Part shown: piece after piece, positions 53,852-63,412 of the stretch
Numbering within the stretch: the stretch's first letter is position 1
Layout of the letters: the number at the start of each line of letters is the position of its first letter
Assembly (NCBI RefSeq): GCF_001281525.1
Contig: NZ_LGCI01000005.1
Span: forward strand, 628,554 to 692,553
DNA: 64,000 bases
Origin: Lysinibacillus macroides
GTDB lineage: Bacteria; Bacillota; Bacilli; Bacillales_A; Planococcaceae
Direction of reading: 5' to 3'
Notes under the pieces: model-generated
The model's database searches: none
Seen by the model: only the letters and a program-made list of their open reading frames with translations
What the model was told of the DNA's origin: nothing
Made by a program: the position numbers and the translations under genes

Positions 53852-54781
53852 ATGATTCTTGCTGTTACGCTAAATATTGCACTTGATCATTATTATTATG
53901 TCCCTCATTTCAGAATTGGGAATGTACATCGTGTAGCGAAGCAAGTAGTAACTGCTGGTGGAAAAGGACTAAATGTAGCGAGAGTCATTCACCAATTGCA
54001 GGCAGATGTAAAAGCAACGGGTATTATTGGTGGCTTTAATGGTCAAAGGATATTGCAATTAGTGAAAGAAGATGGAATAGCCCATCATTTTATGGAAGCG
54101 CCAATTGAAACACGAAAATGTATGAACATTGTTGATGAATCAGGTATATCGACAGAGTTATTAGAGTCGGGTGAGCAATTAGAAGAAGTGCATTTAGAAT
54201 CTTTTATCAAGGAATTTTCAGCTATGCTAGCTGAAGCTAAAGTTGTTACTTTTTCTGGTAGCGCAATGGTGGGGATGCCAAAAACGGTATATAACCAACT
54301 TATTGCCTTGTGTAAAACAAAGTGTATTCCAGTGTTGTTAGATACAAGTGGAGAATTATTAAAGTGTGGTATCGAGGGAGAGCCAACGTTAATTAAACCA
54401 AATCAGCAAGAGCTAAGGCAGCTAGTAGGAGGAGAAATCGCTTCTATAGAAGATATTATTAGAGCTAGTGATAAGTTAGTAAACAATTATGTGAAATATG
54501 TAGTAGTTTCTTTGGGCGAAAATGGAGCTTTATTGGTTATGAAGGATCGGGTTATTCGTGCTGTTCCACCAAAAATGGAGGTGGTGAATGTTGTTGGCTC
54601 GGGAGATTCTATGGTAGCTGCATTAGCGGTTTCTATTGCACAAGGCAAGACACCTGAGGAAATGTTGCGTTATAGTGTAGCGGTTTCAGCTGTAAACACT
54701 TTATCTGAAAAAACAGGCGATATTGATTTGAATAAGGTAGAAGAGATTTTCCCAAAAGTGGAAGTATATGTGGAAAAGTAG
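53852..54781 (+). CDS. PfkB-family kinase, 1-phosphofructokinase/tagatose-6-phosphate kinase type
   Basis: A 309-residue ribokinase-fold enzyme. It opens MILAVTLNIALDHYYYV, as FruK/LacC do, with the substrate motif GGKGLNVARVI and the C-terminal catalytic NVVGSGDSMVAA (GAGD type, Gly-Ser here). It should phosphorylate a hexose or ketose phosphate to a bisphosphate for aldol cleavage. No aldolase is in view. RBS TGGAGGTG precedes ATG 53852. The SDR gene starts 11 bases after it. Confidence 0.88.
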   Translation: MILAVTLNIALDHYYYVPHFRIGNVHRVAKQVVTAGGKGLNVARVIHQLQADVKATGIIGGFNGQRILQLVKEDGIAHHFMEAPIETRKCMNIVDESGISTELLESGEQLEEVHLESFIKEFSAMLAEAKVVTFSGSAMVGMPKTVYNQLIALCKTKCIPVLLDTSGELLKCGIEGEPTLIKPNQQELRQLVGGEIASIEDIIRASDKLVNNYVKYVVVSLGENGALLVMKDRVIRAVPPKMEVVNVVGSGDSMVAALAVSIAQGKTPEEMLRYSVAVSAVNTLSEKTGDIDLNKVEEIFPKVEVYVEK

Positions 54782-54792
54782 GAGGTAGAGCG

Positions 54793-55569
54793 ATGCAAAT
54801 ATTGACAGAGTTATTTTCATTAGAGGGCAAAACCGTTTTAATTACAGGGGGGGCTCGGGGCATTGGTAAAACAGTTGGAGAAGGCTTAGCAAAAGCAGGA
54901 GCCAATGTGGTGATTTTTGATATTAATGGGGAGCAGGCGGATGCGACAGCAAAAGAAATTGCCAAGAATACAGGAAGAAAGACATTTTCTCAGAAAGTAG
55001 ATGTAACAAATTATCAGGAGATTCAACAGGCATTAGAGCGTTCAATTCATGAAATGGGGAGTATTGAGCTGCTTTTTAATAATGCAGGAATTGTTATTCA
55101 AAAGCCAGTTATCGAAGCAGCACCAGAAGAATGGAAGCGTGTGATTGATGTCAATCTAAATGGGGTTTATTATGTCGCTCAGCTATTTGGAAAGTATTTA
55201 GTAGAAAATAAAATCAAGGGTGCGATTGTTAATACAGCATCTATGTCAGGTATTATTGTGAATTATCCACAATTACAGGCATCATATAATACATCAAAGG
55301 CCGGTGTTACACATTTAACAAAATCCTTAGCCTATGAATGGGCTCAGTATGGTATTCGAGTAAACTGTATTAGTCCAGGCTATATGTTTACAGAGCTTAC
55401 TTCTTTTGTTCGAGAGGATTGGCGAGAACAATGGGCTACATTGACGCCGATGCAACGTCTAGGTGATCCAGCTGAATTAATGGGGGCAGTTATCTACTTA
55501 TTATCAGATGCAGCATCTTTTACGACAGGAAGCGAGCTTGTGATAGATGGAGGCTTTACCATTATTTAA
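54793..55569 (+). CDS. Short-chain dehydrogenase/reductase (polyol dehydrogenase-like)
   Basis: A 258-residue classical SDR. The cofactor motif TGGARGIGKTVG (about 18-29), an Asp after the second strand (FDING) favouring NAD, NNAG, the Ser in TASMSG and the catalytic YNTSK are all present, and it ends at IDGGFTII. Classical SDRs of this look oxidise arabitol, mannitol, sorbitol or gluconate. GTAGGAGGTAG precedes ATG 54793. It is coupled with the PfkB gene. Confidence 0.9.
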   Translation: MQILTELFSLEGKTVLITGGARGIGKTVGEGLAKAGANVVIFDINGEQADATAKEIAKNTGRKTFSQKVDVTNYQEIQQALERSIHEMGSIELLFNNAGIVIQKPVIEAAPEEWKRVIDVNLNGVYYVAQLFGKYLVENKIKGAIVNTASMSGIIVNYPQLQASYNTSKAGVTHLTKSLAYEWAQYGIRVNCISPGYMFTELTSFVREDWREQWATLTPMQRLGDPAELMGAVIYLLSDAASFTTGSELVIDGGFTII

Positions 55570-55612
55570 GGGGTAGAAATAAAATATTTACTGAATACTC
55601 GAAAAAATATGG

Positions 55613-55641
55613 TTGTAAACGCTTCCTTTAGATAGTATAGT
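55613..55641 (+). promoter_or_regulatory. Promoter of the ABC importer operon with overlapping cre
   Basis: TTGTAA (55613-55618), 17 bases, TATAGT (55636-55641). TGTAAACGCTTCCT (55614-55627) is cre-like and overlaps the -35. The same arrangement is found at the epimerase promoter. Confidence 0.65.
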
Positions 55642-55656
55642 ATATTTATTAAGTTG

Positions 55657-55672
55657 TAATGTCATGACATTA
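55657..55672 (+). promoter_or_regulatory. Perfect 16-bp palindrome downstream of the -10, candidate operator
   Basis: TAATGTCATGACATTA begins 16 bases after the -10 and lies 46 bases before the binding-protein start. It is a good site for a local repressor. Confidence 0.5.
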
Positions 55673-55717
55673 GGATATAGTGATATTATGATGATTAAAT
55701 AATAAGGGGGAAAAACA

Positions 55718-56788
55718 ATGAAGGTAAAAAAGTTGATGTTATTTGTAGCTCTATTTGCAGTGATGCTTATCACAGCCGCATGTAGTGGAGGGGATTCAAA
55801 TTCTTCAGGGGATGGTAAAGGGGATGACACATTTAAAGTAGGTTTTGCTATTAAAACGCAAGACTCACCCTATTTTGTATCGCTAGTGGAAGCTGTGAAA
55901 GAGTATGCAGAAGCTGAGGGCTGGAAAGTAACTGTTCTTGATGCAAATGGTGATTCAACAAAAGAAGCTGAAAACATGGAAACATTTATTTCACAAGGTA
56001 TGGATTTAATTTTCCTTGATGCAACAGAGCCAGACGCAGTAGTACCAAGCATTAATAAAGCAGCTGAAGCGGGTATTCCCGTTATTAACTTAGATAGTGG
56101 TGTCGCGGAAGAAGCAAATGATGTGACAACGGTTTATTCTGACAATAAACAAAATGGTCGATTAGTAGGTTTAGCGTATGCTGAAAAAATGGGTGATGAA
56201 GAAATCATCTCTATTGTTTTAAGTGGTGCAAAAGGGAATGTAGCAGGTACTGAACGTCGAACAGGTTTATTTGCTGGTATTTTAGAAGGTAAGCTAGGTG
56301 TGACAGAGGAAGAGGCATGGAAGCTAGCAGACGAAATGGATGCACAACTTGCTTCAAGTGGTAAAGCGACAAATACAGAAGCAAAGTTTTCTGTAGTTGG
56401 ACAAGGTTGGGGCGCTTGGACACGTGAGGAAGGTTTAACTGCTGCGGAGGACCTTATTACAGCAAATCCAAATATCACAACGGTATTAGGTGAAAATGAT
56501 CAGATGTTATTTGGTGCAATGACAGCTCTTGAAAATGCTAATAGCTCAAATGTAGACATTGTAGCAGCAGCAGACGGAGCGATTGAGGCCTACGATTTAA
56601 TTAAAGAAGGTAAATATTTCGCAACAGGTGAAAACAGCCCATTCAAGGTAGCAAAATTAGGTGTAGAAATCGCGAAAGAAATTTTAGTGGATGGCAAAGA
56701 TCCAGAAAGCTATGAAGAAATTACATTAACGCAACCAGCAGCTGTTAAACAAGACAACGTAGATGAATATTACGAGTTTGGATTCTAA
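55718..56788 (+). CDS. Ribose-type ABC transporter substrate-binding lipoprotein
   Basis: A 356-residue periplasmic-binding-protein (type I) lipoprotein. The signal peptide ends in the lipobox LITAAC with C22, followed by a Ser/Gly/Asp linker. The mature part has two alpha/beta lobes, as in RbsB-like proteins (VGFAIKTQDSPYFVSLVEAV, FISQGMDLIFLDATEP). It binds a monosaccharide or polyol outside the cell for RbsA/RbsC-type partners downstream. AAGGGGG precedes ATG 55718. A stem after the gene may stabilise its message. Confidence 0.92.
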   Translation: MKVKKLMLFVALFAVMLITAACSGGDSNSSGDGKGDDTFKVGFAIKTQDSPYFVSLVEAVKEYAEAEGWKVTVLDANGDSTKEAENMETFISQGMDLIFLDATEPDAVVPSINKAAEAGIPVINLDSGVAEEANDVTTVYSDNKQNGRLVGLAYAEKMGDEEIISIVLSGAKGNVAGTERRTGLFAGILEGKLGVTEEEAWKLADEMDAQLASSGKATNTEAKFSVVGQGWGAWTREEGLTAAEDLITANPNITTVLGENDQMLFGAMTALENANSSNVDIVAAADGAIEAYDLIKEGKYFATGENSPFKVAKLGVEIAKEILVDGKDPESYEEITLTQPAAVKQDNVDEYYEFGF

Positions 56789-56804
56789 AAGTTCTAAATA
56801 GTAA

Positions 56805-56841
56805 AGAATCCCCCCTTTCGAAAGGTGAGAGTGGGGATTCT
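56805..56841 (+). repeat. Stem-loop between the binding-protein and ATPase genes
   Basis: AGAATCCCC pairs exactly with GGGGATTCT, with an inner CCTTTCGAAAGG. No T-tract follows, so it probably damps downstream expression or protects the upstream mRNA. Confidence 0.6.
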
Positions 56842-56903
56842 CTATACATATAATTCATTTAGCTTATTAGTAAGATGAAGAACAAGGAAGGAGTGTAGGC
56901 AAA

Positions 56904-58385
56904 TTGGATTCTAAATACATCGTCGAAATGAATCATATATCAAAACACTTTGGTGGTGTTCAGGCACTGAATGATGTGCAATTAAAAGTGCAAAAAGGAG
57001 AAATACATGCTCTGATTGGTGAAAATGGAGCAGGAAAATCCACGCTAATGAAAATATTGGCTGGTGCTTATGCAAAAGATACAGGTACGATCGTTATTGA
57101 TGGTCAGGAAGCAAAAACAGCAACACCGAAAGCGATGATTGATATGGGCGTTTCGGTTATTTACCAAGAGTTTATGCTTGCTCCTGATTTGACAGTTGCA
57201 GAGAATATCTATATCGATAAATTAAGCAATAGTGGTATTTTTATAAATTGGAAGAAAATGAGGAAAGATGCACAACGAGAGCTAGAGAAAATTGGATTTG
57301 GCCATATTGATCCAAATAAAAAGGTAGGAGAATTAAGTGTAGCCTATCAACAAATTATCGAAATTTGTAAATGTCTCGCGAAAAATTCTAAGGTTCTTGT
57401 ATTTGATGAACCAACAGCAGTACTTACGCATTCTGAAACTCAAAAATTATTAGAATTAATCAAAAAATTACAAGCACAAGGTGTGACGATTGTCTATATT
57501 TCACATCGCCTCGAAGAATTATTTGCGATTAGCGATAAAATTACTGTGTTAAAAGATGGAAAGTATGTGGATACAGTAGCAACAAAATCGATTACAAAAG
57601 AGCAGCTTGTGACAATGATGGTTGGACGAGAAATTCAAACATTATTCCCTGAAAGACATGCTGCTATTGGTCAAGAGGTTTTACGTGTTGAAAATCTATC
57701 TACAGAGGAACTTATTCGCGATGTAAGTTTTTCCGTTCAAGCTGGTGAAGTAGTTGGATTTAGTGGCTTAGTTGGCTCAGGTAGAACAGAGACAATGAGA
57801 GTTATTTTTGGTGCTTCTCCAAAAAAGAATGGAAAAATTATTTATTTTGGAAATGAAATTAATGTAAAAAGCCCTAAACAAGCTATTAAATTAGGAATTG
57901 GCCTATTACCTGAAGATCGAAAAAAACAAGGATTGTTGTTAAAACAATCTATTCGTATAAATACAACAATGGTATCCAACCAATCGAATGGATGGATTGC
58001 ACACGTAAAAGAAAAGGAGGAAGTTGCAACATTATTAGCCCGTATTAATACAAAGTATGGTTCAACAGAAGATCTCGCTGATAGTTTAAGTGGTGGGAAT
58101 CAGCAAAAGATAGCACTTGCTAAATGGTTAGCGATTGATACGAAATTAATCATTTTGGATGAGCCAACTCGTGGTGTAGATGTAGGTGCTAAAACAGAAA
58201 TTTATAAGCTCATCAATGATTTGGCGGAAAAAGGTGTTGCTATTATTGTTATTTCCTCGGAAATGCCTGAAATTATAGGGCTTTGCGACCGCGCAATCGT
58301 GATGCGTGAGGGACAAATTACAGGGAATTTAGAGAAAGAATTTTTAACAGAAAACAATTTAATCAAATTAGCGATGGGGGTTTAA
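56904..58385 (+). CDS. Ribose-type ABC transporter ATP-binding protein (two ABC domains)
   Basis: A 493-residue fused dimer ATPase. Domain 1 (about 1-240) has Walker A GENGAGKST, signature LSVAYQQ and Walker B VLVFDEPTA. Domain 2 (about 250-493) has the degenerate Walker A SGLVGSGRTE, a normal signature LSGGNQQK and LIILDEPTRG, the usual RbsA/XylG/AraG layout. TTG 56904 is the start; GGAAGGAGTG lies upstream. The permease follows with no gap. Confidence 0.93.
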   Translation: MDSKYIVEMNHISKHFGGVQALNDVQLKVQKGEIHALIGENGAGKSTLMKILAGAYAKDTGTIVIDGQEAKTATPKAMIDMGVSVIYQEFMLAPDLTVAENIYIDKLSNSGIFINWKKMRKDAQRELEKIGFGHIDPNKKVGELSVAYQQIIEICKCLAKNSKVLVFDEPTAVLTHSETQKLLELIKKLQAQGVTIVYISHRLEELFAISDKITVLKDGKYVDTVATKSITKEQLVTMMVGREIQTLFPERHAAIGQEVLRVENLSTEELIRDVSFSVQAGEVVGFSGLVGSGRTETMRVIFGASPKKNGKIIYFGNEINVKSPKQAIKLGIGLLPEDRKKQGLLLKQSIRINTTMVSNQSNGWIAHVKEKEEVATLLARINTKYGSTEDLADSLSGGNQQKIALAKWLAIDTKLIILDEPTRGVDVGAKTEIYKLINDLAEKGVAIIVISSEMPEIIGLCDRAIVMREGQITGNLEKEFLTENNLIKLAMGV

Positions 58386-59348
58386 ATGATGACATCTACA
58401 GCTAAGAAATTTAACTGGAAAGAGTTTTTAATTAATAATAATACGTTTATTATTTTATTGCTGCTCATCATTATTAGTGCAATGCTTTCTGATACATTTT
58501 TAACAACCATGAATATTCGTAATATTTTATTACAGCAAGCAGGTCCAATACTTGTAGCAATTGGTTTGCTGTATGTAATTTTAGCCGGTGGTATTGATTT
58601 ATCAGTAGGTTCTATTATGGCATTAGGGGCGACAATATCAGCACTTTTGATTACTGATATAGGTTTACATTTTTCTGTATCCATTGCAGTAGCAGTTATT
58701 GTGGGTCTATTATTTGGTGTTTTTTCTGGTGCGCTTGTAGCTTATACCGGTATTCAAGGGTTTGTCGCGACATTAGCAACGATGACAATTGCTAGAGGGG
58801 TAGCCTTTGTTTTAACAGAAGGTAGACCTATAAAGGTTGAAACTGGAACAATTGATGTCTTGACAAGTAAAGATTTCCTATATCCACTTATTTGGATAGC
58901 AATGTTATTAATTGTGATGTTTACATTTATTCAACGTTATACAGGTTTTGGACGTAAGGTTGTCGCGATTGGAAGTAATGAAACAGCTGTTCAATTAGCA
59001 GGTGTTCGCACAAAGGTTTATGTGATGTCTACCTATGCAATTTCTGGTGCACTTGCTGCATTAGCAGGTGTGTTTGTGGCTTCACGTACATCTACTGGTA
59101 GTGCCACGATTGGCATGGGGCAAGAGCTAGATGCCATTGCAGCAGTTGTTATTGGTGGAGCAAGCTTAATGGGCGGAAAGGGCTTTGTGTTAAATACCGT
59201 AGCAGGCGCTTTGATTCTTGGTCTTATTGGCAACATTATGAATTTAATGGCTGTACCGTCGTATCCTCAAGATATTATTAAAGGGATTATTATTATTGCT
59301 GCTGTACTTCTTCAAATTATGACGAGTAAAAAGGAAAGAACGATCTAA
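58386..59348 (+). CDS. Ribose-type ABC transporter permease
   Basis: A 320-residue RbsC-family permease with eight or more helices. The family core ILAGGIDLSVGSIMALGATI and AYTGIQGFVATLATMTIARG, and VIGGASLMGGKGFVLNTVAG near the end, are conserved. ATG 58386 is next to the ATPase stop. One permease gene is seen, so a homodimer is expected. Confidence 0.93.
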   Translation: MMTSTAKKFNWKEFLINNNTFIILLLLIIISAMLSDTFLTTMNIRNILLQQAGPILVAIGLLYVILAGGIDLSVGSIMALGATISALLITDIGLHFSVSIAVAVIVGLLFGVFSGALVAYTGIQGFVATLATMTIARGVAFVLTEGRPIKVETGTIDVLTSKDFLYPLIWIAMLLIVMFTFIQRYTGFGRKVVAIGSNETAVQLAGVRTKVYVMSTYAISGALAALAGVFVASRTSTGSATIGMGQELDAIAAVVIGGASLMGGKGFVLNTVAGALILGLIGNIMNLMAVPSYPQDIIKGIIIIAAVLLQIMTSKKERTI

Positions 59349-59369
59349 TGTAAGAGAAGGAGTGTAGAT

Positions 59370-60407
59370 ATGATGAAAACTTTAGCTGTGAATGCTGACA
59401 ATGAACTGTTTTTGAAAGAAGTTCCTATTCCTACCATTAATGCAAAACAAGCCCTTGTCAAAGTGTTGGCCTGTGGTATTTGTGGTACAGATGCCACGAT
59501 TATTAAAGGCGGATTTAAAGGCTTTGAAACTTCTGCCTATCCCATTATGCTTGGACATGAGGCGATAGGGCGCGTGGAAAAAATAGGAGAAGAGGTAGTG
59601 TCCTATAAAGAAGGTGATATTGTGTTATTGCCTTTTACACCCACTGTTCAAACAGATGGTACAACATTTACCTCAGGGTGGGGAGCTTTTAGTGAATTTG
59701 GCATTATTGACGACCAACAAGCTTATAAAGAAAATGAATCACCAGAGGTTTCCTATGCACAGCAAGTACTGCCTTCCAGTTACTCAATAGAAGAGGCTCC
59801 AATAGTAGTGACATTACGAGAGGTTTATAGTACGATTCAATATTTTCAAATTAATAAGGGAGCCACTGTATTAATTTATGGCAGTGGTCCTGTTGCATTG
59901 GCATTTATCAAACTTTTACAGTTAAGTGGTGTGGAATCGCTTGCAGTGGTTGTTCGAAATAAAGCGAAAGAAGATCTCATGCATACATTTGGTGTACCAG
60001 TCATTATTAACACTGAGAATGGGACAGTCAAGGAACAAGTCAAGGCATTGTATCCGAATGGTGTTGATTATGTATTGGATGCTGTTGGCGATCAACGAAT
60101 TTTGAATGAGGGGATTACCTTATTAAAAGATCGTGGTGAATTACTGTGTTATGGCGTACCAAAGGGAAACCAGTTGCACTTAGATTATCATGAAGCACCT
60201 TATAATTGGAAAATTAATTTTCAACAAATGCCTTATAAGCAAGAAGAGGGTGATTGTCATGAAGAAATTCTTCAGTGGGTTGAAGAAGGAAAGTTAGTAC
60301 TACGTGATTTTTTATCGGATGTGTATTCGTTTGAACATATTTTGCAAGCATTTGAAGATTATTTGGCTGGTAAAACAGAACGTAAAGTTGTGGTTATCTA
60401 TGAGTAA
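59370..60407 (+). CDS. Medium-chain dehydrogenase/reductase without structural zinc
   Basis: A 345-residue MDR-family protein. Catalytic zinc residues are visible (C38 in GICGTD, H63 and E64 in LGHEAIG) and the Rossmann motif is YGSGPVALAFI. The four-Cys structural zinc loop is absent, as in some sorbitol/glucose dehydrogenase relatives. It should oxidise an alcohol group of a sugar or polyol. AAGGAGTG precedes ATG 59370. It is in an operon with the importer (21 bases). Confidence 0.88.
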   Translation: MMKTLAVNADNELFLKEVPIPTINAKQALVKVLACGICGTDATIIKGGFKGFETSAYPIMLGHEAIGRVEKIGEEVVSYKEGDIVLLPFTPTVQTDGTTFTSGWGAFSEFGIIDDQQAYKENESPEVSYAQQVLPSSYSIEEAPIVVTLREVYSTIQYFQINKGATVLIYGSGPVALAFIKLLQLSGVESLAVVVRNKAKEDLMHTFGVPVIINTENGTVKEQVKALYPNGVDYVLDAVGDQRILNEGITLLKDRGELLCYGVPKGNQLHLDYHEAPYNWKINFQQMPYKQEEGDCHEEILQWVEEGKLVLRDFLSDVYSFEHILQAFEDYLAGKTERKVVVIYE

Positions 60408-60421
60408 AGGGGGTTATTGAT

Positions 60422-61447
60422 ATGAAAATGAAACAAGCTCTGATGACAAAGCCTGCTACAATCGTATTTCAAGAGGTAGAGATTCCAGCAGTAGGAGCAA
60501 ATCAAGTTAAATTAGCCATCAAGAAAATTGGCGTTTGTGGCTCAGATATTCATGTTTATCATGGTGAGCATCCATATACACAATTCCCGGTCGTACAAGG
60601 ACATGAAATAGCCGCTGAAGTGATAGAGATTGGTGCGAATGTTTCGTCCGTACAGGTGGGTACAAATGTGACCGTACAACCTCAAGTTGTTTGTGGGAGC
60701 TGCTTCCCCTGTCAAAATGGCATGTACCATGTTTGTGAGGATTTAAAGGTGATGGGCTTCCAAACGACAGGACTTGCTTCTGAGTATTTTGTCATTGATG
60801 AAGATAAACTTACGGTACTTCCTGATGGCCTATCATTTGACGAAGGTGCGATGATTGAGCCATTAGCTGTAGCTGTCCATGCTGTAAAAAGAGTTTCAGT
60901 TATTCACAATAAAAATGTCTTAGTGATTGGTGGTGGACCAATTGGCAATCTTGTTGCCCAAACAGCTAAAGCCTATGGAGCTAGTAAGGTTGTTGTATCT
61001 GAGCTAAGTGAAACAAGATTAGCGATGGCTAAAGAAGTAGGGTTAGAGGTTATTGATGGTAAAAATGAAGATTTACAAGAAGGTATTAGCAAACATTTTG
61101 GTATGCAAAAGGCTGATATTATTTTTGAATGCGTAGGCTCCTCCTTCACTGTAGCCAATGCTATTAATATTGCGCGTAAAGGCAGTACAGTAGTGATTGT
61201 AGGCGTTGTTTCCAATTTAACTGAAATCAATATGGGCTTTGTGCAAGACCATGAATTACAAATTTTAGGAACAGCAATGTATCAATCACAAGATTTTGAC
61301 GCTGCTGTTGATTTATTGACAGAGCAGAAGGTTGAAGTGAACACATTAATCACCAATCATGTTAAATTTGAAAATTATTTAGAGGCATATCATATTATTG
61401 AGGAAAATAAGGATAAGGTCATGAAGGTCATTATTGATGTGAATTAA
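60422..61447 (+). CDS. Zinc-dependent alcohol dehydrogenase (L-iditol/threonine dehydrogenase-like)
   Basis: A 341-residue MDR enzyme. Catalytic zinc: C39 (GVCGSD), H61, E62 (QGHEIA). Structural zinc: C91, C94, C97 and C105. The cofactor motif is VIGGGPIGNLVAQ. It is related to sorbitol/xylitol, galactitol-1-phosphate and threonine dehydrogenases. It differs from the preceding dehydrogenase by keeping the structural zinc, so the two probably act at different steps. It begins 14 bases after that gene. Confidence 0.9.
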   Translation: MKMKQALMTKPATIVFQEVEIPAVGANQVKLAIKKIGVCGSDIHVYHGEHPYTQFPVVQGHEIAAEVIEIGANVSSVQVGTNVTVQPQVVCGSCFPCQNGMYHVCEDLKVMGFQTTGLASEYFVIDEDKLTVLPDGLSFDEGAMIEPLAVAVHAVKRVSVIHNKNVLVIGGGPIGNLVAQTAKAYGASKVVVSELSETRLAMAKEVGLEVIDGKNEDLQEGISKHFGMQKADIIFECVGSSFTVANAINIARKGSTVVIVGVVSNLTEINMGFVQDHELQILGTAMYQSQDFDAAVDLLTEQKVEVNTLITNHVKFENYLEAYHIIEENKDKVMKVIIDVN

Positions 61448-61483
61448 TATGGGTTGTCGCTTCGTATAAAAGGAGAGAAACAG

Positions 61484-62428
61484 ATGTCAAAGATATTAAT
61501 TACGCCAAAGTCATTTCAAAAATATAAAGAAAAGCCAATTGAGATGCTAACAGCTATGGGCTACGAAGTAATTGAAAATACTACAGGGAAAACATTGACA
61601 GAAGAACAACTGTTAAGCTTTGCAGAGCAGGAGATTGTAGGCATAATTGTGGGTGTAGATCCTTTAACGAAAGAAGTGCTACAGCAATTCCCTCATTTAA
61701 AAGCGATCTCTAAATATGGTGTTGGTATGGATAATATTGATTTACATGTAGCCACCTCTCTCGGTATTAAAGTTGACAATGCGAGAGATACAAATAATAT
61801 TTCCGTATGTGAATTAGCGATTGCTTTAATGTTTGAATGTGCAAGAAAATTATCCCCTACAATTCAAGGCGTTAAACAGTTCGGATGGGACCGCTTTATA
61901 GGAATAGAGCTAACAGGAAAACATTTACTAATTGTTGGTGGCGGCAAGATAGGGAAAGAAGTAGCCAAACGAGCAAAAGGCCTAGCAATGGAAGTGACGA
62001 TTTATGACCCCTATATGCAGGATGAAGCATTTCTTCAGACCTATCAAATAAATTATACAACTAATTTTGAAGAAGCAATTCAGCAGGCAGATATTGTCTC
62101 ATTGCATTTACCAGCTACAGCAGAGACAAGACATCTTATGAATGCAGACATTTTTGAAAAAATGAAGCCATCTGCTATGTTAATCAATACAGCTCGAGGA
62201 GAATTGGTGAATGAGCAGGCCCTACTTACTGCACTTGAACAGGGTCAAATTGCTGTTGCAGCTCAAGATGTATATTCAGCGGAGCCACCAGAAGTAGGCG
62301 ATGCGTTGGTACAACTTAATAATTTTATTTTAACACCACATATTGGTGCTTATACAGAAGAAGCAGTGGAGCGTATGGCTATCGTTTCAACTCAAAATAT
62401 AATAAACCTGTTAAATGAACAGGAGTGA
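61484..62428 (+). CDS. D-2-hydroxyacid dehydrogenase (phosphoglycerate dehydrogenase-like)
   Basis: A 314-residue NAD-dependent enzyme. The nucleotide motif VGGGKIGKEV is at about 151-160. The catalytic Arg in INTARGELVNE, the Glu after it and the His in LTPHIGAYTEE are present. There is no C-terminal ACT or regulatory domain, unlike SerA. In a sugar cluster it may reduce or oxidise an acid made from the carbohydrate. ATG 61484 has AAGGAGAG upstream; the frame is open from 61454 without an RBS. Confidence 0.88.
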   Translation: MSKILITPKSFQKYKEKPIEMLTAMGYEVIENTTGKTLTEEQLLSFAEQEIVGIIVGVDPLTKEVLQQFPHLKAISKYGVGMDNIDLHVATSLGIKVDNARDTNNISVCELAIALMFECARKLSPTIQGVKQFGWDRFIGIELTGKHLLIVGGGKIGKEVAKRAKGLAMEVTIYDPYMQDEAFLQTYQINYTTNFEEAIQQADIVSLHLPATAETRHLMNADIFEKMKPSAMLINTARGELVNEQALLTALEQGQIAVAAQDVYSAEPPEVGDALVQLNNFILTPHIGAYTEEAVERMAIVSTQNIINLLNEQE

Positions 62429-62430
62429 TG

Positions 62431-63393
62431 ATGAATTTGGAAGCTACTGTGACAACTATACTTGGTGAAGTACAACAACATAAGCTAGGTATTATTCATC
62501 CACATGAGCATCTTTTTTTAAAAAACGGAGTTCCAGCGCAAGTAGATGCTTCTCTTGTTCTTGACGATTATGAGAAAACAAGAAAAGAAGTAGCATTAGC
62601 AATGACACATGGTGTGCAAACAATTGTTGATGCACAGCCAATTGGGGCAGGAAGAGATGCTTTATTGCTAAGGAGATTATCTGAGGAGAGTGGTATTCAT
62701 ATCGTTGCCTGTACAGGTTTCCATAAGCTTGTTTTTTACGCGCAAAATCATTGGATTCACACAGCATCTTCAGAAGCATTAACAGAGCTATTTGTGACAG
62801 AAATAACAAAGCATCTTTATCGAGATGGTGAGGATGATTGGCCATCTACAGCTATTACTGGAAAAGCAGGGTTAATTAAAACAGCAGCAGATATGCAAGG
62901 TGTAGGGGGGCGGTATTTTTCATTATTTACAGCCGCAGCCGCAGCCGCAAAATTAACCAATACGGCGATTATGTCCCATACCGAAATGGGCTATCATGCC
63001 TTGGAGCAGATTGCATTTTATGAAAAACATGAAGTACCACCTGAACAACTAATTATCTGTCACTTAGATCGTAAAGTGGAGAATCTGGACTATATGCTCC
63101 ATGTGGCAGAAAGTGGTGTCTATCTGGAACTAGATACAATTGGTCGTTTTCGTTATCACTCAGATGAAGATGAGGTAAAGATGATTCTGAAATTGTTGGA
63201 TAAGGGGCATGAAGATCGTATTTTACTTAGTCTCGATACAACGAATAAACGAATGCGTCATTACAATGGTGGCGATTTAGGTTTAGATTATTTGCAAGTA
63301 ACATTTTTACCAATGCTTAGAAAAGCAGGTGTTGGTGAGAACATTATTCGAAAAATTACGATAGCAAATGCTGCCCGTGCATTAGCGAAATAA
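62431..63393 (+). CDS. Phosphotriesterase-family metal-dependent hydrolase (probable lactonase)
   Basis: A 320-residue TIM-barrel amidohydrolase. Metal residues: H25 and H27 (HPHEH), K150 (GLIKTA, bridging carboxylated Lys), H183 (MSHTEMG), H211 (ICHLDR) and D269 (SLDTT), a complete binuclear PTE site. Many PTE relatives in sugar operons hydrolyse sugar (phospho)lactones, which fits a step after dehydrogenase oxidation. The start is ATG 62431 (or 62428), with AGGAG at 62421. A (GCCGCA)3 tract at about 62936-62953 encodes part of an Ala run. Confidence 0.88.
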   Translation: MNLEATVTTILGEVQQHKLGIIHPHEHLFLKNGVPAQVDASLVLDDYEKTRKEVALAMTHGVQTIVDAQPIGAGRDALLLRRLSEESGIHIVACTGFHKLVFYAQNHWIHTASSEALTELFVTEITKHLYRDGEDDWPSTAITGKAGLIKTAADMQGVGGRYFSLFTAAAAAAKLTNTAIMSHTEMGYHALEQIAFYEKHEVPPEQLIICHLDRKVENLDYMLHVAESGVYLELDTIGRFRYHSDEDEVKMILKLLDKGHEDRILLSLDTTNKRMRHYNGGDLGLDYLQVTFLPMLRKAGVGENIIRKITIANAARALAK

Positions 63394-63412
63394 CAAGAAA
63401 GGATGACTATAC

